Assembly: GCF_010093815.1 (NCBI RefSeq) | Contig: NW_022985550.1 | Coordinates: forward strand, 261,074-325,073 | Length of the DNA: 64,000 nt | Source of the DNA: Pseudovirgaria hyperparasitica | Taxonomy: Eukaryota > Ascomycota > Dothideomycetes > Acrospermales > Acrospermaceae | Direction of reading: 5' to 3' | Part shown: one piece after another, positions 56,680 to 64,000 of the stretch | Layout: every line of letters starts with the position of its first letter | Position numbering within the stretch: position 1 is the first letter of the stretch | Notes under the pieces: generated by a model | The model's database searches: none | Seen by the model: the letters and a program-made list of their open reading frames with translations, nothing else | What the model was told of the DNA's origin: nothing | Program-made: the position numbers and the translations under genes

Positions 56680-57804
56680 ATGCGACCACCCACTCTCCCA
56701 CGCATCAAATCCCCCAGAATCCAAACCCACCACCACAACCACCTCCCCTCAAGCCGCACAATCCACACCCACCACCAACCCACCACCACACACCCCCTCC
56801 TCCCACTAACCCAGCGAAACTGCATCATCACCGGCGGCGCCGGCGCACTCGGCCACGCAATCGCCAAATCCCTCGTCGCAGCAGGCGCAACCGTCTGGCT
56901 CGTCGGCCGCACGCGCGCCACGCTCCACGACGCCGCGCTCGACATCCACCGTAGCACGCTTCCGCCAGACCAGGAGTTCGCTCCCGGTCCCAATACCAGC
57001 AACAGCAACAGCAACAGCAACAATCGCATAAACATCATAGAAGGCGACATCCTAGCCCAAGGATTCTGGCAGCGCGTCTTCGAGGACAACGAGGCGCGTC
57101 TGGCGAAGAACGTGGACGTGCTCGTGAACGCGGCCGGGGTGGCGCAGAACGGGTTCCTGTTCAGCTCGGACGAGGCGGGGTTGCGGGGCGTGCTGGATAC
57201 GAATCTGGCGGGGTCGATGCTGGCGGCCAAATACGTGGGGCGGTACGGGATGATACGGGAGAGGCATGGGCGGGCGGGCAAGTGTATTGTCAATGTGGGC
57301 AGTTTGCTTGGGGAGCGTGGTGGGAAGGGGGCGGTGGCGTATGCGGCGAGTAAAGCTGGGATTCATGGTGTGTTTTGCATGGCCCTCCCTTCATGCTGTT
57401 AGGTATGCTAACGTGGCATATACAGGTCTGACACGAGCGCTCGCAGAAGAGCTCGCGGGATGGAACATCCGGGTCAATGCTGTGCAACCGGGCTACATTG
57501 AGTCGGACATGACCAAAGGTAACGACTCCCCGCTGTAGATGGGATTCTGTCGACTTCGCGTACAGTCCTATGATTCACCCGCCCAAGTTCCAATGCTCCT
57601 TTTGATTCTATCTTCAAAGTCTTGACGCTAATATACATCTTTCCAGGGCTTGAGAGACAATCGCTGCTAGAGAAAATCCCGGCAAAACGCTTCGGGCGAC
57701 CCGACGAAGTTGCCGACGCAACCATGTTCCTCATAACGAATATGTATGCCAACAATTGCGTCATCAACCTGGATGGTGGTCTCAGCGCAACGGGTTTCCA
57801 ATGA
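56680..57804 (+). CDS. Short-chain dehydrogenase/reductase, probable mitochondrial 3-oxoacyl-ACP reductase
   Basis: Exons are 56680..57367, 57426..57518 and 57647..57804, 312 aa. The first 45 residues are rich in His, Arg, Pro and Ser with no acidic residue, like a mitochondrial targeting peptide. The SDR core shows the NAD(P)-binding TGGAGALG (51-58), the structural NAAG motif, and the catalytic Ser208, Tyr221 and Lys225 ([10 protein letters not shown]). The end [17 protein letters not shown] is typical of FabG-like enzymes. The best guess is Oar1, the mitochondrial fatty-acid-synthesis reductase, but other SDRs cannot be ruled out. An Asn/Ser run (SNSNSNSNN) from trinucleotide repeats interrupts the domain near residue 110. 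Confidence 0.88.
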
Positions 57805-58045
57805 GGTATCCTGAACGCCATCGGTGCCGACTATAAGGTTACAGTAACGAGAAAGACGCCTAGAGGAGCTGGTGATAATGGCACTTGGATGCCATTTTCG
57901 GACAGCACCAAGTATATGGCACCACCACGTAAAACCCCGAACGACGTAGCTTGTAGATAATCCGGGTGACCAGACATAAGGCGCTCGAAGCTCGAAGCCG
58001 AATACGATACCGCAGAAAGAAGGTAAGGATCGTCGCATTCAAGCC

Positions 58046-60163
58046 TCAATCCAATAATATGGCACCATCGTCGTCTTCGATGGTGATAGGCCCACTCTCC
58101 TGGACTTTGCCCTTCTTACTCATCTTCCCGGCATCCTCCAGATCTGCCTCAGTAGCATCACGTTTCCGTTTCGTTCCATTCGTTGCGTTGGATCCATTCG
58201 ACATACTTGGCTCGGGTTTGGCTTGAGGACGCTGAGGAATGACCACTGCTTCGGGAAGCTGAACAGCACCCTCATCAGCAGGTAGCGATCTTTTCTAAAG
58301 TCAATTCCACATCTTCTAGGACTATACGGGAGACTCACTTCTCTATCATAGACAGAATCAGGTTTGTTCGCGGGCAATCGTCAGCCTCATCTCGGACAGT
58401 AAGGAAAGTCTCCTTTCCAATACTGAGTTCTGAAAGCTTCTTCTCGAGATTGTCCTCCAGATCGGGTTCGAAGATGACACCGGCTTCGGTACTGACACTG
58501 AAGTCTTCGCTGTAGTTGAGCTTCGCCTTCAGTACCCCTTCCACAATGTCTTTTAACTTCGCGCGTGTGAAGTCTGTTACCAATTGCGCTTGTGCAACGC
58601 TGCAGGTTGGACAATAAGGATTTGGGGGTAACAAGGACTCGGAAGCTGTGACACCCGGACTATTCGACAATCTTGTCAAAAATACAGATCGAGCTTTGTC
58701 AAATTCCGGTGGATCTCGCAATATCTTGAAAGCTTCAAGCACAACGATGCCTGCAACAATCGCATTCGTAGTAGCGATTGCTGGAATGATATTACCAGCC
58801 ATTTCTGCCTCAGCGTCAGCTTACATTTGACTGAGATATGGGTGATAGTAGCTTACGTTTAATATCGAATTTAGATTTTGAATCGATGCTGAATATATGT
58901 GATCGCAAGTTTGCGCTAGCGGCGACAAAGTCCAGAGTATCCTCGTCGTCTTTGTCGAACGTGAGAATGGGTGGTGTGCTACTGTTGCCGTTTGATGTCT
59001 CTTTCAGATCTTGGAATCGCTTACCCAGCCTGTCCAGACTGTCGTTGAAGACTACGAAGCTTTCCTGCAGAGTCCACTCCTTCTGGTCGCTCTGCGCTAC
59101 AGAGCTAGCTATACCAGTAGTCTCTGCAACAAGCTTGTCGTATTGCAGAGGTTCGGGCGCTTTGCGCGTTTTCCAAGCATCTTCCATACTTCGCAGGCGG
59201 TCTATATCTTCATGGAAGACTTTGTCGAAAACGGACTTTTTGAAAGTTTCTTTGCCAATCAATTCACGGATCTTTTTCAGCGCTTGGCTTTCCTTTCGTA
59301 ACTTCTCAATCTCGGACGCATTCTCTTGGTCTTCTGAATGGTCCAACTCCGGCGCATCGTCCTCGCTCGTCCCAAAGATCTCCGTGAAAAGGTAGCTCTT
59401 GGCCCATATGATGCAATGGATCGGTTGACTCGGTGTCGTTCGTATTGTGCAGACTGGGAAAGACTTGGGTGCTTCTTTGGGGTTGCAATCATAGCATTGC
59501 GAGACGCCCTGTTCATATGAGCTGTCGCGTCACCAAACCAAACATATCGGGATCTCCTCTACCTTCTTAATCACGGTCACAGATCCTTGCCAGCCCGTAG
59601 TTCCTGCATCGAGCAGTATCCTGTCCGCGGCCAGACACATCCGATTCACATGGCGCCGTGCTTCCAGATTGTCGAGCGCGTTGAAGACCAAGTCGAAGCT
59701 CTTGAACCATTCCACATCGAATTGCGGATCCTTTATGTTTGCGTGGTGTGCTACGATCTTGACCGCCGGGTTGAAGCGTGAGGCTGATTCTTTCGCTACC
59801 TAACATCCAGGTCAGTCATCCGTCCTCCATCCGCCAGCCCGTGGGACAAGACCCAAGGACGAACTCCTACGTACCAGTGCCTTGGACTTCTTGATATGCT
59901 CGTGCCGAAATAAGAACTGTCGATTGAGATTGCTAAGGTCGATTGTATCAAGGTCAACAATGTGGGTTTCGCCAAAGCCGGTGAGAACGAGATTCTTGAG
60001 AAGCTCGCAGCCAATGCCGCCCGCACCGACCATGAGAACCTTCGCCTGGAATGCTTGTTAGTTGGATCCTTCCTTATTGAGAGCGTAGTGACTGGCGTGC
60101 CTCATTGATGCGATTATACAAGCTTCCACCGAGCGACTGGCGCGTAAGCTTGTCGCGGCCCAT
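58046..60163 (-). CDS. UBA2: SUMO-activating enzyme subunit Uba2
   Basis: Six exons (minus): 60163..60101, 60045..59875, 59799..59563, 59508..58857, 58804..58339, 58289..58046; 610 aa. The adenylation domain shows [18 protein letters not shown] (nucleotide binding) and [16 protein letters not shown]. Zinc cysteines lie in CYDC (162, 165) and CSVAQ, and the catalytic Cys177 in [17 protein letters not shown]. The ubiquitin-like domain and a basic C-terminus with KRKRD (a likely nuclear signal) follow. Uba2 with Aos1 forms the E1 that activates SUMO in the nucleus. Intron 1 (60100..60046) starts with GC; no GT donor keeps the [12 protein letters not shown] junction. It is divergent from QNG1. 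Confidence 0.94.
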
Positions 60164-60706
60164 TGCGAGTAAGGTAGCGGGGATTTGGTGATCTAGATCA
60201 TAGAAGCCGAATAATGAGGGAACAGTCTGTATGGAGATAGCAAAGCGCGTCTCGGGACAAGTGAGTTTGTAAGTAGATTCAAGCTCCTCGCGACCATACT
60301 GTCGCAGTTGCAGCTGCAATGGGTAATCCTCGGAAGCTCTGATAGGCTCATCACACTCCAATGAACGACGTCAACGATGCTGGCTAGCCGAATGCGATAG
60401 GGCTGAACAAGTGTATGCAAACCTCCCAATCCGGCATATTCGGATGATCGAAAAGCAATTGGCGGTGTGAGCAACCACAATTTTCTGCCCAAATACCGGC
60501 TGCAGGCTTGGAGTGAGGATATATCACTGAAGTTTTTGTTGTTATAAATTGCGGTTGAAACCAAACATACCCCTGATTTGGTTGAAGATTTTAGTTCCTT
60601 CCTTGGACAAGAATCACAAGACACAACTCTTTCCTCAGCTCCGCCACAGGACGGCAATAGTCAGAGCACCCACTCCATACACACTTGAGCTCTACAAGGA
60701 TCAACA
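60164..60706. promoter_or_regulatory. Divergent promoter between UBA2 and QNG1
   Basis: About 540 bp between start codons. Short overlapping ORFs on the minus strand are not credible. No specific site can be named. Confidence 0.45.
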
Positions 60707-62327
60707 ATGTCAGACGACGAAGCAGATCCTGAGCTTCTGGCCTTGTTACGCCAATCTCTTGGCCTAGGTCCCCGATCGTCCACAGCACCGCCAGAAACCA
60801 AGGTTTTGGATCATGCTCGATACATCTACGACAACAGCATTGATGTTGCTCTAGATATGCGGAACACGCAAGCTGCAGCTCAATTGATATGGAGCCAGAT
60901 GCAACAGAAGAAGTATAGTACGGAGAATTGGGCCAAGTATGAGTTGCATCCGAAAGCAAAGGATGAAAGTACTGTCAATTTTATTTTCACCATGGACTTG
61001 CTCAACTTTTCGTTCTGGTGTGACGAAGAGCCAGGGTATGAGGTAGAATGGCAGGGGAAGCGGTGGACTGGGTATTGGAGCATGGTAGCGGCTCTTCAAA
61101 GAGCACTTCACGAAGGTCGGTATCGGATCTGCGAAAGTAAACATGTGTACTGACTGTTTTCCAGGTATACCGATCACGGATCCGTCTTTCTGGATACCTG
61201 TATCAAAGGCCGAGGACGCTCTCGTGCCAGAAGAGGTTACGACTGTTGAGCAGACTGTGGACGAGCATCACGTGGAAACTGCACAGAAGGTGACCAGCGA
61301 CACCACCAACGCAGAAATACCCTTGGCGGATGAAGCCAACGACATGACTCCGACTGAAACATCAAAGGCTGTATGTGAATCCCAGGACGAGTCCCAAGAC
61401 GCAGGTATCCCAATCGTCGAACAGCCAGAAACCACAGAGCCAGAGGACATACCGCGAGAGAAAACAGACCCAGAGAACACACCACCAGAAGCCACAGACC
61501 CAGAAAACACACCACCCAAGCAAACAGACCCAGAACCCTCTCCCAAACCACCATCACCACCAAAACCAAAACCGACCCTCGACCTCCCAACAATGCAACA
61601 CATCTTCCGCTCCACCACCAGCACCCCAATCCCCATGCTCGAAGAACGCCTCCAATGCCTCCACGAAGCCGGCACCGTCCTAGCCCACGACTTCGGCAGC
61701 AGCATCCCCGCCATGATTAAAAAGGCCAACCACTCCGCCGCCGCACTCGTCAACCTCCTGGCCGACCACTTCGCCTCCTTCCGCGACGAGGCGCGCTTCG
61801 AGCGCAAAACAGTCCGTCTGCTCAAGCGCGCCCAAATCTTCGTCGCGGACTTGTGGGCCGCGTTTAATGGGGAGGGGTACGGTGCGTTTGACGATATTGA
61901 TAAGATTACGATGTTTGCTGGTATGTCCGCATGTTTATTCTTGCCCTTTTCCAATTTATACACCCACCCCCCCTGTCTTTCCAAATTAAGAACAAACCGT
62001 CCCTAACTCGCACGCCCAACAGACTACCGCATCCCCCAAGCCCTCCACCACCTCGGCTGCCTCTCCTACAGCCCCGTCCTCGAATCCCAGATCAAGAACC
62101 GTCGGCCCATCCCCGCGGGCCATAGCTGGGAGGTCCAGATCCGCGGCTGTTCGATTTGGTCTGTCGAGTTGATCCGTCGTGAGATTGTGGCCAAGCATCC
62201 CGGTGCGAAGGTTAATGCTGTTTTGCTGGACTTTTTCTTGTATGATACTGTTAAGGAGTTGGAGGGGGAGTTGGAGGGGGAGGAAGGGTTGATGCCGCAT
62301 CATCGGACGAGGAGTGTTTGGTATTGA
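60707..62327 (+). CDS. QNG1: Queuosine 5'-phosphate N-glycosylase/hydrolase (queuosine salvage)
   Basis: Exons are 60707..61115, 61165..61920 and 62023..62327, 489 aa. The Q-salvage (DUF2419) family is recognised by VNFIFTMDLLNFSFWCDEEPGY, GIPITDPSFW, RKTVRLLKRAQIFVADLWAAFNGEGYG, the catalytic-region ITMFA-DYRIPQALHHLG and IRGCSIWSVELIRREI. The enzyme frees queuine from queuosine 5'-phosphate so that tRNAs can be modified. Known members are about 340 aa; this one is longer because of an acidic, Pro/Glu/Thr-rich insert (about residues 150-273) between the N-terminal and core blocks. The insert includes four decapeptide repeats encoded by 61434..61553. It is divergent from UBA2. Confidence 0.93.
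61434..61553 (+). repeat. 30-bp tandem repeat (four units) in QNG1
   Basis: Four imperfect 30-bp units encode T(E/D)PE(D/N/P)xPxxx decapeptides in the disordered insert of the queuosine salvage protein. The unit is a multiple of three, so copy-number change keeps the frame. Confidence 0.8.
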
Positions 62328-62393
62328 TACTTGGGGAGGCTTGTGGCTGTGGGATGTGATGGCCGTTAGATGGTGGGTTCAGATTAGATTAGA

Positions 62394-63722
62394 TTAGGTG
62401 GTTATGTCAACGTCCATGTCCAAGTCCATGTCCTCGACACCCTCAGCTTCAGCCTCCTCCTCCTCCTCCTCCTCCTCCAACTGCCTAACCCGCGCCATAA
62501 TACCCCTCGACCACACCACGAAATCCTCCTTGCGCGCCTGTGACAAGTAATTCACCCTGCCATTCATCATCGTGCCCAGACCCCCCTGCAACATATCCTC
62601 CTCCTCTTCCTCATCCTCATCCTCCTCCCCTTTTCCCCCCACCCCAATCTCAACCCCCTCATCCCCTTCCTCCCCCTCACCACCCCCATCCTCCCCCTTA
62701 GGCACATTCCCAAACCACTCCAACCCCAACCACCCCTCCCGCGCCTCACGCACACACGCCTGAACATCATCAGCAATATCCCGCTGCGCTCGCCCCGCAT
62801 CCTTGCCCATCGCAGCAAGCACCTTTATCGCACGATCGCGGTACTCGGCAAAGGCGGTTGCGGTCAGTGGCGTAGCTGTCATCTTGACATATGTGAATAG
62901 AAACACCGTGATTAAGATCGCGGGGACGTGGGAGGTAGTGGTATCGGTGTTCACTTCTGTGTTTGTGGCAGATGTGGTAGATGGTGCCGTACAACGCACC
63001 CGACTCTGGTTCCTTGTCCGCGTCGGTGTCGGTGCCGTCGACGAGGCAACATCCTTCATCCGCAGCACACTCGCCATACCAGCATAAATATGCGGCGCGG
63101 CACGTGCTTCGCCAAACGTCTTGCAGAGCTGCCGGATCGCGGGCATGATCCACTCCGGCACAAGGGCGTCGTCTACGACATCGACGCGAGCGTGTGCTGC
63201 GGGGGCGCGTTTGGAGGGCGTTACTGTTGGGCTGTGGCGGCGGCGGCGGGTTGGAGTGCGGGATTGTGCTGGGGAGGAGTGGGGTGCGGTAGACGGAGCA
63301 TTGGCGGCGCGAGTACGCGATGGTGTCGTTGCTGATGGTGCGGAGGAACGGGTAGACGACGATGACGACGGAAGTGCAGAGTCGAAAAAAGCGTGGAGCT
63401 TCTTGTACACGCGTGGTGGGACGGGCGGACGGGGCATGATTTGTGGGAGGTTGAGGGGTTGTTTCAATCTTCCAATCCGATTAGCACATCAATGAGGAAC
63501 TAAAATCGAATGTTTCCATCAAAAATCATGATGGAAAACTTACCGTTCGCACGCAATGTGTGCGCAGACATATGTCCTTGCGACTTCTTCGTCCTGCTTG
63601 AGGCTGGCCTTGGCGCGGGATTGGGAGAGCAGAGAGCGGGTGAGGTGGATGAGTTCGGGCGGGAGGTCGCCGTTGAGGGCGGGGAGGAGACCATGGAGGG
63701 TTTGGTCAAAGGTTTTGTCCAT
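62394..63722 (-). CDS. ORC6: Origin recognition complex subunit 6
   Basis: Exons (minus) are 63722..63544 and 63468..62394, 417 aa. The N-terminus LPPELIHLTRSLLSQSRAKASLK, ARTYVCAHIACER and, across the splice, LKQPLNLPQIMPRPPVPPRVYKKLHAFF matches fungal Orc6 and its cyclin-box-like fold. A Ser/Thr/Arg-rich linker with several S/TP sites (TPTRRRRHSPTVTPSKR) follows and could be a cyclin-dependent-kinase target. The second helical domain is about residues 165-285. An acidic stretch of Glu/Asp lies near 315-335, and another acidic tail ends the protein. Orc6 is part of the complex that loads MCM helicases at replication origins. Confidence 0.92.
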
Positions 63723-64000
63723 TGTGGTTCTATGTCTTTGAAGAAGATGGGTTAATGACCTAGATATAGGATTCGATGACAGCCAAGGAAGTGTTTGATA
63801 ATGTCGATCGTCTTGGGTCAGCCTGGGCAAATTCGCTGCGCACACATGTCTAGAACAAAAGCAGCACTCCTTTGGACTTAATGTGAGAAAAGTGCCAGCG
63901 GTTACAGGTACAAATCAAAACAAAGTCCGTAGGTAGATGTTATAGTATCGTAACAACACCTGCGCAGAAGTCAGGTTGTCGTCAAATCAAGTCGCTTTAG
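63723..64000. other. Right-edge flank; ORC6 promoter side
   Basis: The last 278 bases hold the ORC6 upstream region. No gene can be supported before the window ends. Confidence 0.4.

Overview
The window looks like a gene-dense chromosome arm segment from a filamentous ascomycete (Pezizomycotina; a Dothideomycete would fit, but the class is a guess). The evidence is the protein set: a Pkc1 with HR1-C2-C1-kinase order, Zn2Cys6 and zinc-cluster-less transcription factors, and a fungal-type kinase-like gene. Introns are short, mostly 50-100 nt, with GT..AG ends. Genes lie on both strands about every 2-3 kb. I rebuilt exon structures by hand from reading-frame continuity and splice signals; every multi-exon model given here closes in frame.

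Region by region. 1-6.8 kb: an aminotransferase cut by the left edge, a fungal transcription-factor-like gene, a cyclic phosphodiesterase (convergent with it) and a Pet8-type mitochondrial carrier. 7.5-17 kb: PKC1 (minus strand, 8 exons) and a divergent Zn2Cys6 factor. 17.7-23 kb: GLE1, a degenerate kinase-like gene and a GIY-YIG protein with one membrane segment. 23.7-33.3 kb: mitochondrial prolyl-tRNA synthetase divergent from mitoribosomal uL10m, then RXT2 divergent from TRAPPC11. 33.5-41.5 kb: alkaline ceramidase divergent from prefoldin 1, a repeat-rich coiled-coil protein, the HEM25 glycine carrier and an intron-bearing tRNA-Gln(CTG). 41.9-48 kb: a TauD-type dioxygenase, an epoxide hydrolase, a tandem duplication, OPI3 and an intron-bearing tRNA-Gln(TTG). 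48-56 kb: a DENN-domain gene, a 4.4 kb gene-poor stretch and elongin C. 56-64 kb: a 0.5 kb MITE in the elongin C/reductase promoter, a mitochondrial-type SDR reductase, UBA2 divergent from queuosine salvage gene QNG1, and ORC6.

Most genes are core housekeeping: mitochondrial translation and transport, lipid metabolism, mRNA export, SUMO activation, replication origin licensing and ER-Golgi tethering. I see no secondary-metabolite core enzyme, CRISPR array, rRNA or retroelement. The most interesting items are the MITE, the membrane-anchored GIY-YIG protein, two apparent GC-AG introns, several splice arrangements that could give two protein forms (PKC1, TRAPPC11, elongin C), a 17-nt micro-exon in OPI3, and simple-sequence expansions inside otherwise conserved enzymes and carriers.
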